In this document: piece by piece, positions 1 through 7,204 of the stretch
Layout of the letters: the number at the start of each line of letters is the position of its first letter
Position numbering within the stretch: the first letter of the stretch is position 1
Assembly (NCBI RefSeq): GCF_900291975.1
Contig: NZ_OMPN01000001.1
Location: 3,019,501 to 3,083,500 of the forward strand
Source of the DNA: Agathobaculum massiliense
GTDB lineage: Bacteria > Bacillota > Clostridia > Oscillospirales > Butyricicoccaceae
Length of the DNA stretch: 64,000 nucleotides
Reading direction: 5' to 3'
The notes under the pieces: generated by a model
The model's input: only the letters and a program-made list of their open reading frames with translations
What the model was told of the DNA's origin: nothing
Databases searched by the model: none
Position numbers and translations under genes: made by a program

Positions 1-264
1 GGCGGCGGCACGAGTGAAAATATGCCGACCACCGTGCTGACGGATAGGGACTTTGAGAACGGCCGGATCGGCGTGCTGACGCTGCTCGTCAAGTGTGGCC
101 TTGCAGGCTCGAATGGAGAGGCGCGCAAGCTCGTGCAGGGCGGCGGCGTGTCGGTGAACGGTGAAAAGGTCGAGGATTTCAGGCAGATGCTCGAAAAAAG
201 TGCCTTTGAACAGGAGTGCATTATCAAAAAGGGTAAAAAAACGTTCCATAAAGTCACGCTTTAA
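1..264 (+). CDS. tyrS: Tyrosyl-tRNA synthetase, C-terminal end (partial)
   Basis: The reading frame is open from the first base, so only the last 87 residues of a protein that begins outside the window are present. The visible part is an S4-type RNA-binding domain (around 'NGEARKLVQGGGVSVNGEKV') and a C-terminal strand ending in 'KKTFHKVTL', the typical tail of bacterial TyrRS, which charges tRNA-Tyr in the cytoplasm. S4 domains also occur in other RNA-binding proteins. The N-terminal context before the S4 motif ('VLTDRDFENGRIGVLTLLVK') fits TyrRS best. Confidence 0.85.
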   Translation, partial: GGGTSENMPTTVLTDRDFENGRIGVLTLLVKCGLAGSNGEARKLVQGGGVSVNGEKVEDFRQMLEKSAFEQECIIKKGKKTFHKVTL

Positions 265-297
265 GAGAAAAGTTTGCGTGCAAAATGTGGAAAGCCC

Positions 298-326
298 TTG
301 ACAACAGGATGGAAATTTGATATTCT
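298..326 (+). promoter_or_regulatory. Promoter of tRNA-Pro
   Basis: TTGACA (298-303) and TATTCT (321-326) are separated by 17 bp and lie just upstream of the tRNA gene. Confidence 0.7.
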
Positions 327-327
327 A

Positions 328-356
328 TTTTGGCAAGGTTTAGCGCCTTGCCAAAA
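328..356 (+). other. Perfect hairpin in the tRNA leader
   Basis: Two 11-nt arms (TTTTGGCAAGG, 328-338, and its complement at 346-356) flank a 7-nt loop and end three bases before the mature tRNA 5' end. It would fold in the precursor transcript, where it could guide RNase P. There is no T-run after it, so termination is unlikely. Confidence 0.55.
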
Positions 357-359
357 TAT

Positions 360-435
360 CCGGGTGTAGCGCAGTTGGTAGCGTGCTTGACTGGGGGTCA
401 AGAGGCCGCAGGTTCAAGTCCTGTCACTCGGACCA
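360..435 (+). tRNA. tRNA-Pro (anticodon GGG)
   Basis: The 76-nt sequence folds as a cloverleaf. The acceptor stem pairs CCGGGTG with CACTCGG, the anticodon stem is CTTGA/TCAAG around the loop CTGGGGG (anticodon GGG), the T arm carries GTTCAAGTC, and CCA is encoded. Its 3' 47 nt are the left attachment site of the integrated element and are repeated at 11120-11166. Confidence 0.95.
389..435 (+). repeat. attL: 47-bp direct repeat (tRNA-Pro 3' end)
   Basis: These 47 bases, from the anticodon stem to CCA, recur exactly at 11120-11166. The flanking bases differ on both sides. With an integrase gene immediately inside, they mark the left end of an integrative element. Insertion restored an intact tRNA. 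Confidence 0.92.
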
Positions 436-438
436 TTT

Positions 439-475
439 AAGACCGCTGATTTGTAAGAATTGGCGGTCTTTTTAT
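439..475 (+). terminator. Element-borne terminator after tRNA-Pro
   Basis: AAGACCGC and GCGGTCTT form an 8-bp stem followed by a run of T. It lies inside the element and replaces the original tRNA terminator, which now sits beyond attR. Confidence 0.75.
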
Positions 476-512
476 AACTTTTTGCGGATTTTTGCTTTTT
501 GCAAAAACGGTG

Positions 513-534
513 TTGGTGTTTATTTGGTGTTTAT
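513..534 (+). repeat. Left arm-type integrase repeats (2 x 11 bp)
   Basis: Two tandem copies of TTGGTGTTTAT lie about 78 bp inside attL. The same doublet is found in the same orientation at 10984-11005 near attR, which fits arm-type binding sites for the integrase N-terminal domain. Confidence 0.7.
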
Positions 535-577
535 GGGTTAAAAATCAGGCGTTCCCGTTGATGGGAGCGCCCTTTTT

Positions 578-1966
578 CTATGCCCGTTTTTTCGAGCGGG
601 TCAGCACACTTTGCAGCGCTTCCGCCGCTGCTGCTTCCGCTGATTTGATACTGTGAGAGTAAATGTTCATTGTGGTAGATGTTTGCGAGTGTCCAAGGTG
701 TGCCGACACAGTACGGACGTTTGTACCTGCCGCAATCAGTAGGGTTGCATTTGTATGTCTCAAGCTATGGATTGAGACGGGCGGCAAATCGCTCCGATCA
801 ATAAAGTCGTGGAACCACCCTGTTACTGTGGCTGGATGTAGCGGCTTCCCGTTCCATGTAGTAAATAAGCGTGGATGATCGCCCCACTCTTCTGCCCATT
901 GGTCGCCAATACGGAGACGTTCACGGCCTTGCCACGCCTTATATTGCCTGAGCATTACCAAAGCATCCGGCGTAAGTTTGAGAACGCGCTTAGAACTGTT
1001 ATTCTTTGTATCGTCCATGAACACACCTTTTTCCGGCAAATATAAGGAACTGCGCTGCACATCGAGTAAACCTCGTTCAAGGTCAATATCTCCCCATTCC
1101 AGCCCGCACAATTCACCGCGCCGCAGGCCGGTATGCAGAAGCAGGGTTATCATGGTGCGGTATGTTATCGGCTCGTTATCGAGTAGATCAAGAAGGCGTT
1201 GCGCTTGAATCTCGTCAAGGTAGGCAGCTTCTTTGCGCTCGATCTTGGGCGGGTCTACACGCGCGCATGGGTTATCATAGATGATTTGCCACTTAACCGC
1301 CGTTGACATCATGGAGGACAGCATTTTGTGATAGTGCGCGACCGTGTTACCGGTCAATTGCTTGTCGCCGTTGACCGGCTCAAAGATGGATTGCGCACAG
1401 TTTAAAGCTGCATCTATTTTCTGTGCGGTCTCTGCTTTGACCTTTTGACCGCGGTTTAATGCGTAAAGCGTGCGCACACCTATGCCCGCCTTTTCTGCTA
1501 ACTGTACAGCGGTGATATGCTCTTTCTGCAAGAATGTTTTGAAATCCAATTTGCAGCGATATAGCGTATCCTCGCGTATTCCGCTTTCTGCAAGGTTGTC
1601 ATAGAACGCCATAAAGTGATGCGGCCGCAGTTTGTCCATGCGGATATGACCGATTGCAGGCAGCACCCGCTTGATAAAGTGTCGGTATCCGGCGACCGTG
1701 GTAGGCCTAAGCTGCTTCTCCGCATAGTCCCCGAACCACTTTTCCGCAAAGTCAGCAAACTTAATATTCCCGTCCAAGACTTGACCAGTACGGCACTTTT
1801 CTTCAAATAGAACTGCCTGCCGGTCGAGTTCTTTTTTTATCTGCCGTGCTGTCATGCCCTGCTCGGGTGCCCATGTCATCGTGCGGCGTATCTGCTTGCC
1901 GTTCAGATTGTAGCCGCAGGATACAACGATTTTATAGGTGTTGCCGCGTTGTTGGATAGTAGCCAT
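578..1966 (-). CDS. int: Tyrosine-type integrase with an embedded HTH domain
   Basis: This 462-residue site-specific recombinase should catalyse integration at, and excision from, the tRNA-Pro site next to it. The N-terminal arm-binding region covers about residues 1-60 and the core-binding domain starts near 70. The catalytic domain shows R282 (TGLRRGEL), K321, H400-x-x-R403 (HSLRH), H426 (LGHSQ) and the nucleophile Y436. Unusually, residues about 144-190 read as an XRE-type helix-turn-helix (AVQLAEKAGIGVRTLYALNR) placed within the core-binding domain. The gene lies 13 bp behind the repressor gene and is probably co-transcribed with it, so lysogeny control and integration are linked. The start has a GGTGAT-like site upstream. 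Confidence 0.93.
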   Translation of the reverse strand: MATIQQRGNTYKIVVSCGYNLNGKQIRRTMTWAPEQGMTARQIKKELDRQAVLFEEKCRTGQVLDGNIKFADFAEKWFGDYAEKQLRPTTVAGYRHFIKRVLPAIGHIRMDKLRPHHFMAFYDNLAESGIREDTLYRCKLDFKTFLQKEHITAVQLAEKAGIGVRTLYALNRGQKVKAETAQKIDAALNCAQSIFEPVNGDKQLTGNTVAHYHKMLSSMMSTAVKWQIIYDNPCARVDPPKIERKEAAYLDEIQAQRLLDLLDNEPITYRTMITLLLHTGLRRGELCGLEWGDIDLERGLLDVQRSSLYLPEKGVFMDDTKNNSSKRVLKLTPDALVMLRQYKAWQGRERLRIGDQWAEEWGDHPRLFTTWNGKPLHPATVTGWFHDFIDRSDLPPVSIHSLRHTNATLLIAAGTNVRTVSAHLGHSQTSTTMNIYSHSIKSAEAAAAEALQSVLTRSKKRA

Positions 1967-1979
1967 TTAATCACCATCA

Positions 1980-2576
1980 TCATAAAAAAGAGCTTGTAAA
2001 GCCATTGTCAGAAGAATTTTCAAATTGTTGTGGAAATTTAAAATCGATCAAAAATATATTTGAAAATTCTTGCTTAAATTCTTCATTAGATTTTATTTCT
2101 GCCTCAAGGGCTGACGCTAACATACTGTTCAACAGATCACGGCCAGCGCGTGGCAGTTTATTTAGTGCATTTGAAAGAAATTGATTTTCCTCCGACGAAT
2201 TTGCATTTTGTTCTGTGTCAAATGTAACTTCGCCAGTCTTATCAATTACGCCTAATATATGCGGAAACTCAGTTCGCTTTTTATCGACGACCTTTAGTGT
2301 GAAAGCGACAAGATGCTTTCCATCGCCTTCCCACGGTAGTTTCAGAGAAATTGAACAGCTATCGACAGAAAAATCAATGGGTACAACGGTGAATAGGTCA
2401 CTCATGCTTACAGAAAGGTAAATGCATAACGAATTTGCAGTGTCAAATTGAACACCCTTTCCTGAATTGTAGTAAAGCGCGGTCAAAGTGGTTCGCGAAA
2501 CACCGGTATCCGCAGAAACTTTGGAAATTTTTAGTTTTCGCTCAGCAAGCAGGATAGCCAAATTGCAAATAATCAT
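1980..2576 (-). CDS. XRE-like repressor of the element
   Basis: This is a 198-residue protein with an N-terminal helix-turn-helix (ISKVSADTGVSRTTLTALYY) and a C-terminal half I do not recognise. The ATG at 2576 is preferred because GAGGAGGG lies 5 bases upstream of it, whereas an upstream TTG has no site. The HTH is clearly paralogous to the small divergent protein at 2703, giving a CI/Cro-like pair. It likely controls both divergent promoters and, through co-transcription, the integrase. The C-terminal part could sense an inducer or mediate oligomerisation; no peptidase (S24) motif is evident. Confidence 0.8.
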   Translation of the reverse strand: MIICNLAILLAERKLKISKVSADTGVSRTTLTALYYNSGKGVQFDTANSLCIYLSVSMSDLFTVVPIDFSVDSCSISLKLPWEGDGKHLVAFTLKVVDKKRTEFPHILGVIDKTGEVTFDTEQNANSSEENQFLSNALNKLPRAGRDLLNSMLASALEAEIKSNEEFKQEFSNIFLIDFKFPQQFENSSDNGFTSSFL

Positions 2577-2595
2577 ATTTTCCCTCCTCAAAAAA

Positions 2596-2624
2596 ATTGT
2601 ACAATACTCTGTTCATTATGTCAA
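2596..2624 (-). promoter_or_regulatory. Leftward promoter (repressor-int)
   Basis: On the minus strand TTGACA (2619-2624) and TACAAT (2596-2601) are 17 bp apart. A TGAACA hexamer (2610-2615 on this strand) sits in the spacer, where bound regulator would block polymerase. Confidence 0.8.
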
Positions 2625-2681
2625 TAAGGCTTGACAATAATCGAATGGATTATTATAATTAAATGAACAAACATCTGAACA
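2610..2681. promoter_or_regulatory. Candidate operators TGAACA
   Basis: The hexamer TGAACA occurs at 2664-2669 and 2676-2681, just downstream of the rightward -10 box. Its complement TGTTCA occurs at 2610-2615, inside the leftward promoter. The placement is what a bistable repressor/antirepressor switch needs. Binding is inferred. Confidence 0.55.
2631..2659 (+). promoter_or_regulatory. Rightward promoter (Cro-like gene and replication operon)
   Basis: TTGACA (2631-2636) and TATAAT (2654-2659) are 17 bp apart, a consensus sigma-A promoter. Its -35 box lies only 6 bp from the -35 box of the leftward promoter, so the two overlap back to back. Confidence 0.85.
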
Positions 2682-2702
2682 TTTTATATGGAGGTATAGA
2701 CA

Positions 2703-2924
2703 ATGAACGTGATTGTAAAAAACCGATTCGCTGCGTTGTTAGGTGAACGTCGCCTTAAAATCAGCGATATTTCTCGCGCTACTGGCATTTCCCGAACAAC
2801 ACTAACCAATCTATACTACGGGAAAGGCGCATCTATCTCGTTTCGAGTGTTGGTTGCGTTATGTGAATATTTAGATTGCTCAGTTGGTGATATTATCGAT
2901 ATACAACACAAGGAGGCGATCTAA
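2703..2924 (+). CDS. Small XRE-family regulator (Cro-like)
   Basis: This 73-residue protein is essentially one helix-turn-helix (ISDISRATGISRTTLTNLYYGKG) followed by 'LVALCEYLDCSVGDII', typical of minimal XRE/YozG-like regulators. It resembles the N-terminus of the divergent repressor at 1980-2576, so both may bind the same operators with opposite outcomes. A site GGAGGT lies upstream. It is the first gene of the rightward operon and its stop overlaps the next start (TAATG). Confidence 0.85.
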   Translation: MNVIVKNRFAALLGERRLKISDISRATGISRTTLTNLYYGKGASISFRVLVALCEYLDCSVGDIIDIQHKEAI

Positions 2925-3175
2925 TGCCCGCACGCATGAGATTTCCCGCACAGGCTTTGGAGGAATTGCGCAAAGCTGATCCTGAAACGCAGGTCAGCTT
3001 AAAGCTAATACGCCGCCTGATACATACCGGCGCTGTGCCGTCCGTTCCAGTCGGTAACGGAAACCGCCGTCTGGTCAATCTGGATGCGCTTATTAACTAC
3101 TTGGAGAGGCCGCCAGAGGGCAAGCCCGAACAGGCGCAGGGCATCCGGCGCATCAACGAAAGGCGGGTGGTGTAA
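2924..3175 (+). CDS. Small DNA-binding protein, possible excisionase
   Basis: This 83-residue basic protein has a MerR/excisionase-like winged-helix look: 'SLKLIRRLIHTGAVPSVPVGNGNRRLVNLDALINYL' reads as a recognition helix, a wing and the 'R-LVNLDAL' segment seen in helix-turn-helix type 17 and Xis proteins. GGAGG lies before its ATG, which overlaps the preceding stop by one base. A role in excision or operon control is inferred from size and place. Confidence 0.6.
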   Translation: MPARMRFPAQALEELRKADPETQVSLKLIRRLIHTGAVPSVPVGNGNRRLVNLDALINYLERPPEGKPEQAQGIRRINERRVV

Positions 3176-3176
3176 T

Positions 3177-3476
3177 TTGAAGATTACAGACTATCTTCCT
3201 ACGGGCAAGGAGAACGCCATCCCCAGCAAGACGCTTGCTGAAATACTCGGCTTTGACACTGTGCGCGAGCTTCAAAAAGCGATCGAGCGGGAGCGGCAGG
3301 CAGGCGCGGTTATCCTATCCACCTGTACAGAGGGCGGCGGCTATTTTTTGCCCGCCAACGAGACAGAGATCAGGGAGTTTATCCGCACCTTGTCGAACCG
3401 TGCCAAGAATACCCGCCGCTCTATGGAAAGCGCACTGGATGCACTGGACGGAATGACCGGACAAATGCGGCTGTAA
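3177..3476 (+). CDS. Uncharacterised operon protein, winged-helix-like
   Basis: This is a 99-residue protein read from TTG at 3177, one base after the previous stop. Starts further upstream would run through the neighbouring gene. The segments 'IPSKTLAEILGFDTVRELQKAIERER' and 'LPANETEIREFIRTL' suggest a small helical DNA-binding fold with selectivity between start states, as in many phage and mobile-element early proteins. I cannot name a family. It lies in the replication operon. Confidence 0.65.
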   Translation: MKITDYLPTGKENAIPSKTLAEILGFDTVRELQKAIERERQAGAVILSTCTEGGGYFLPANETEIREFIRTLSNRAKNTRRSMESALDALDGMTGQMRL

Positions 3477-3490
3477 GGCGGTGAGCGCAC

Positions 3491-4198
3491 TTGTCAGACT
3501 ACTACACAATTATTCCTGCGCAGGTGCGCACGGATAGCAGCCTATCACTACTGGCACGGCTGCTTTATGGCGACATAGCAGCACTCGCAAGCGATTCTGG
3601 TGAATGTTGGGCGAGTAACACATTTTTCGCAAACGAATATCGGAAAGACCGGACGCGAGTTATAGCGGCTATCAAAGAACTGATTTCGGCTGGGTATGTG
3701 CGAACGGAGTACCGCAAACCGGGGAATAATGGACGAGTTTTGATACCCTGTTGCGAAAACGCTACCACCAGTTGTGAAAATGCAACGGGCAGTAGTGAAA
3801 ACGCAACAGACCCGTTGCAAAAACACAACGGGACCCGTCGTGAAAACGCGACACATAATAATAAAAAGACTAATAAGAATGAATACACATGCGCATTTGC
3901 GCAATTTTGGAAAGCGTACCCCAAGAAGCAGGATAAGGCCAAGGCACAAAAAGCATTTGACAAGCTCAGGCCAGACCAAGCCCTGCTTGACCAAATTCTT
4001 GCAGCGTTGGAGTGGCAAACGAGGTCGGCAGACTGGGCGAAGGACGGCGGTCAGTTTATCCCGTTTGCCAGTACATACCTGAACGGCCGCAGGTGGGAGG
4101 ACGAGCCGCCAGCTAACACTACGGCGACAAGGCCGAGTGTGCCGAAGCTGAAAACATTCATTGACGAGAATGGGAACGAGGTGGCGCAGTTTTGCTGA
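3491..4198 (+). CDS. HTH replication protein with Asn/Thr-rich linker
   Basis: The first ~85 of 235 residues form an HTH_36/DnaD-N-like winged helix ('LSLLARLLYGDIAALASDSG', 'RVIAAIKELISAGYV'). A linker at about residues 88-130 repeats the motif ENAT four times with variation. A C-terminal helical block ('FWKAYPKKQDKAKAQKAFDKL') resembles the C-terminus of phage replication initiators. The start is TTG at 3491 behind AAGGCGGTG. The helicase gene overlaps its end, so it likely acts as helicase loader or initiator for the element. Confidence 0.8.
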   Translation: MSDYYTIIPAQVRTDSSLSLLARLLYGDIAALASDSGECWASNTFFANEYRKDRTRVIAAIKELISAGYVRTEYRKPGNNGRVLIPCCENATTSCENATGSSENATDPLQKHNGTRRENATHNNKKTNKNEYTCAFAQFWKAYPKKQDKAKAQKAFDKLRPDQALLDQILAALEWQTRSADWAKDGGQFIPFASTYLNGRRWEDEPPANTTATRPSVPKLKTFIDENGNEVAQFC

Positions 4199-5466
4199 AC
4201 GATAATTTTCTAACCGCCGAAAACGCGGTGATCGGGGCTTGTCTGGTTGACCCTGCCCTGTGGCGGGTGGTGCTGGACAAGCTGCACAGGGATGATCTGT
4301 ATTCTGATTTCAACCGCGAAGCCTATGACATAGCGCGGCGGTTTGATCTGGACGGCAAGGAACCGCCTAACGCAGTAGAGATTGCAGACGCGGGCGTAGA
4401 TCGTACCGCCTTGTTTGGCTGCATGGAAGTCGCATGCGCAGAGCGCGATTTAGACCGTTCTATCGAGCTTGTCAAGAAAGCAGCGCGCCGCCGCGAGCTG
4501 GCAACTATCGGCAAACTGCTGGAGGACGGCGCACTGAACGGCGATGAACCCGAAACGCTGATCGCGGAAACCGAAAAGCGGATCGCTGCGCTGGACGAGC
4601 GGGACAGCGGACAGCTTTTGACCGGACTTGATATTGCATCAGCTTTTTACGATTTCCGAGATCAGATAAGCGGGAAGATCGTCAAAACCGGCTTGCAGTC
4701 GATTGACGACACGTTAGGCGGCGGTATGCTTCCGAGCGGGTTTTATATATTGGCGGCGCGCCCTGGCTGTGGTAAGACGGCTTTAGCTTTGCAGATCGCG
4801 GGCAATGTTGCGGAGCACGGCGGCGCAGTGCTGTTCGTGTCATTGGAAATGGATGTTTCCCAGCTTCAAGCACGGCGGTTATCAAGCCGAACGGGAATAT
4901 CCGCGACCCGACTGCTGTTGGACGAAAATCTATCTGCCGAGGAATGGCAGCGCGTACAGGCCGCAAACGTTGGACTGTCACGCCTGCCGCTGTATGCCAA
5001 TGGCAAAGAGGGGTGTTCCGTGCTTGATGTGCGGTCTATGGCGCGCAAGGTCAAAGGGCTGTCGTTGGTCGTGGTCGATTATCTCGGCCTGCTGCGGCCT
5101 GAACGAAGCCGGTCAAGCCGGTACGAGGAAATCACCGCCATCTCGAACAGTCTGAAAACCCTTGCCCGTTCGCTCAAAGTACCGGTCCTATGCCTTGCGC
5201 AACTCAATCGCGCCAGCGAACAGCGAGCAGACAAAAAGCCGGGGCTTGCCGACCTGCGGGACAGCGGCGCGATAGAGCAGGATGCGGACGCGGTCTTGCT
5301 GATGCACCGGCCGGATATGTACGGCAAGGAAAGCGAACGCGGCGATCTGGTCTTTGTTTCAACACAGATCGCGAAAAACCGGCACGCGGGGACAGCGGCC
5401 TTTGAACTGGGCTTCAACCTACAGACAGGACGATTTATCCCAGTGAAAGGAGGGTATCAAGAATGA
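4192..5466 (+). CDS. DnaB-like replicative helicase
   Basis: This 424-residue RecA-fold helicase has a DnaB N-terminal domain (residues ~5-100), a short linker, and a C-terminal ATPase with Walker A R-P-G-C-G-K-T (190-196) and Walker B around 'LVVVDYLGLL' (~290). 'CLAQLNRASEQRADKKPGLADL' and 'DSGAIEQDADAVLLMHR' are DnaB signatures. The TTG start overlaps the stop of the initiator gene by 7 bp, indicating coupled translation. Together they form a replication module, so the element may replicate after excision. It is shorter than chromosomal DnaB (about 450). Confidence 0.9.
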   Translation: MLNDNFLTAENAVIGACLVDPALWRVVLDKLHRDDLYSDFNREAYDIARRFDLDGKEPPNAVEIADAGVDRTALFGCMEVACAERDLDRSIELVKKAARRRELATIGKLLEDGALNGDEPETLIAETEKRIAALDERDSGQLLTGLDIASAFYDFRDQISGKIVKTGLQSIDDTLGGGMLPSGFYILAARPGCGKTALALQIAGNVAEHGGAVLFVSLEMDVSQLQARRLSSRTGISATRLLLDENLSAEEWQRVQAANVGLSRLPLYANGKEGCSVLDVRSMARKVKGLSLVVVDYLGLLRPERSRSSRYEEITAISNSLKTLARSLKVPVLCLAQLNRASEQRADKKPGLADLRDSGAIEQDADAVLLMHRPDMYGKESERGDLVFVSTQIAKNRHAGTAAFELGFNLQTGRFIPVKGGYQE

Positions 5467-5792
5467 CCTTTGAGGAATTGAAAAAGCGCGCCTACCACGA
5501 TCACCCCATACCTGACGGCCTGAACAAGACCGAGCGCCTGCAATACATCGCCGCCCGCCGTATCTATGCAGGGTACAAGTCCGGCGAAATCGACAGGACG
5601 GAAGCCGAGCCGATGCTGGGCAAGGTGCAGGAATACCCGCGCCTGATGGCGGCAGAAAAGCGGGCGTTGCTGCGGTACTTGTTCGCCCTGCTTTGCGAGG
5701 ATGCTGGATGCGGTATGCAAAGCGCGCTGGATGATTCTAAATTCGTTGCGAGGGTATACAGCTCAGAGAACTTGAAGGGATCGCTGGCCTGA
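5463..5792 (+). CDS. Uncharacterised operon protein
   Basis: This 109-residue protein starts at an ATGA overlap with the helicase stop and has a strong site (GGAGGG) upstream. It is charged and probably all-helical ('TFEELKKRAYHDH', 'AAEKRALLRYLFALL'). No family is recognised. Tight coupling to the helicase suggests a replication accessory role. Confidence 0.65.
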   Translation: MTFEELKKRAYHDHPIPDGLNKTERLQYIAARRIYAGYKSGEIDRTEAEPMLGKVQEYPRLMAAEKRALLRYLFALLCEDAGCGMQSALDDSKFVARVYSSENLKGSLA

Positions 5793-5814
5793 TCTGTTCG
5801 ACTTAGTACAGATT

Positions 5815-5863
5815 ACGCGCGCGAAATATCACAAAAAGTCACGAAATCTCACACATAAAAAAA
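5815..5863 (+). repeat. Degenerate 49-bp repeat, copy 1
   Basis: It starts ACGCGCGCGAAAT and ends CACATAAAAAA, and aligns without gaps to 6143-6190. The two copies bracket the small zinc-finger gene and each lies shortly before a gene start, so they may be regulatory or origin sites. Confidence 0.6.
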
Positions 5864-5875
5864 GGAGCGATAGCA

Positions 5876-6127
5876 ATGTTTTATCTAAAGCACAAAGGAG
5901 AAAAACTGGACATCGGCGATGATAATGTTTTCACCACTTGCCCAATATGCGGCAAGGAGCATGCCGTTGACCTGCATGAGCTTTTAGCTGGCGGTGAAGC
6001 TGACTTGTTCGGTACGGCTGTTTACTGCCCAGCTTGTGCAGAACGGCGGTTTCGGGACAGGAAAACAGCACAGAGTAGCAAACAGGAAATGGCGCGCCCG
6101 ACCGGCCGTGTGCTCCCGTTCCGCTGA
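5876..6127 (+). CDS. Small zinc-finger protein
   Basis: This 83-residue protein has two Cys pairs, CPICGKEH near residues 22-29 and CPAC near 60-63, which should bind one zinc ion. AAAGGAG lies upstream of the ATG. Such proteins are common in clostridial mobile elements but lack a defined function. Location between two copies of a long repeat is notable. Confidence 0.7.
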   Translation: MFYLKHKGEKLDIGDDNVFTTCPICGKEHAVDLHELLAGGEADLFGTAVYCPACAERRFRDRKTAQSSKQEMARPTGRVLPFR

Positions 6128-6142
6128 TCGTGTGGACATTAC

Positions 6143-6190
6143 ACGCGCGCGAAATTTTGCAAAAAGCCGCGCGATCTCGCACATAAAAAA
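6143..6190 (+). repeat. Degenerate 49-bp repeat, copy 2
   Basis: Second copy of the repeat at 5815-5863, with most positions identical and conserved spacing between blocks (ACGCGCGCGAAAT, AAAAAG, ATCTC, CACATAAAAAA). It precedes the sigma-like gene leader. Confidence 0.6.
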
Positions 6191-6220
6191 GCGGCAAGTC
6201 CCTGCACGGCCTGCCGCTCT

Positions 6221-6263
6221 CCCGCTCGATCTTGCTTTGTGGTCTTATTCTACCACGAGCGGG
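6221..6263 (+). promoter_or_regulatory. Hairpin reaching the ribosome site of the sigma-like gene
   Basis: CCCGCTCG (6221-6228) pairs perfectly with CGAGCGGG (6256-6263), with an inner GTGGT/ACCAC stem. The last bases (GGG) belong to the Shine-Dalgarno GGGAGG at 6261-6266, so folding would restrict translation of the downstream ORF. Confidence 0.5.
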
Positions 6264-6275
6264 AGGTCATGCGCA

Positions 6276-7034
6276 ATGACAAATGAAGAACTGGCCGCGC
6301 GTGCCAAGACAGGCGACAGGGACGCGCTGGCGCAGCTATGGGAGCAGAATCGCGGGGTGCTCGCATCCATATTCCGCGAACTGGCACGCAAGGCAGGCGC
6401 GAGGATGGCTGCTATGGGCGTAACATGGGAGGACGTGGAACAATCCTTCTTCCTTGCGGTCGCGCTCGCTGTGCGGCTGTACGAGCCGGAACGGGGCGTT
6501 CTGTTCGCGTCGTTTCTCAAGTATCCGGTCAGGCAGGTTTTCTTTGATATGGTCGGCTGGCGCACGGAGCGGCAGAAGCACGACCCGCTCGGGAAAAGCG
6601 TCAGCCTTGACGAGCCTGTACGCGGCGAGGATGGAAGCGAGACTGCCCGCGGCGAGCTTGTACCAGACCCAACGGACGCTTACGAGGATGCAGAGGAGCA
6701 GTTTTATATCGAGCAGCTTCACGCCGCTTTGGACAAGTGCCTTGATGCGCTCGAACAGGAACAGGCCGCAGCGATCCGGTATCGCTATTATGACGGACTG
6801 ACACTGGCAGAAGCAGGGGACAGACTGGGATGTAATGCCGAGTATGCCCGCAAGCTGGAATACAAGGGCCTGCGCAGGCTGAGAAGCCCACAGAACATCC
6901 GCAGGCTGGAACAGTACAGGGAGCAGATCGTCAGCGAGGGCGCTTATCACGGTACGGGCTGGGCAGCGTGGAACAGCGGCGGCAGCGTCGAAGAGAGGAC
7001 AACCATTCGCCTTGAAGGAAAGGGGCTGCTGTGA
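6276..7034 (+). CDS. Sigma-70-like factor of the element
   Basis: This 252-residue protein has a sigma region-2-like start ('DALAQLWEQNRGVLASIFRE', 'ASFLKYPVRQVFFDMVGWR') and a region-4-like helix-turn-helix ('QAAAIRYRYYDGLTLAEAG', 'LGCNAEYARKLEYKGLRRL') at about 155-205. ATG 6276 is chosen because GGGAGG lies 9 bp before it. It probably directs polymerase to late element promoters or acts as an antiterminator-like late regulator. A hairpin covers its ribosome site. Its stop overlaps the start of a 57-residue ORF. Confidence 0.8.
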   Translation: MTNEELAARAKTGDRDALAQLWEQNRGVLASIFRELARKAGARMAAMGVTWEDVEQSFFLAVALAVRLYEPERGVLFASFLKYPVRQVFFDMVGWRTERQKHDPLGKSVSLDEPVRGEDGSETARGELVPDPTDAYEDAEEQFYIEQLHAALDKCLDALEQEQAAAIRYRYYDGLTLAEAGDRLGCNAEYARKLEYKGLRRLRSPQNIRRLEQYREQIVSEGAYHGTGWAAWNSGGSVEERTTIRLEGKGLL

Positions 7035-7204
7035 GGTATCCGGAGATTTTGGAGGCCCTAAAAAGACTTGGGGAAACTTGTGTTATCGCAGGGAGTTGTG
7101 ATAGCGCGAACACCCCCGTCGAAAAAACACCCCAGGTTCCACCGCCTGAACTCGGCACGGGGGGCAGGACAAAAGAGATATTTACGCGCGCACGGGAAAA
7201 GTAA
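7031..7204 (+). CDS. Small uncharacterised protein at operon end
   Basis: A GTG at 7031 overlaps the sigma-like stop (GTGA) and opens a 57-residue frame that begins 'MRYPEILEALKRLGETC' and ends in a proline/basic tail. The coupled start is the main evidence; the sequence matches no family I know. Confidence 0.45.
   Translation: MRYPEILEALKRLGETCVIAGSCDSANTPVEKTPQVPPPELGTGGRTKEIFTRAREK

Noticed and set aside
3760-3880. ENAT repeats in the replication protein as a CRISPR-like or iteron array
   Set aside because: The DNA repeats are degenerate and in coding frame, so they reflect a repetitive protein linker, although an origin function inside the gene cannot be fully excluded.
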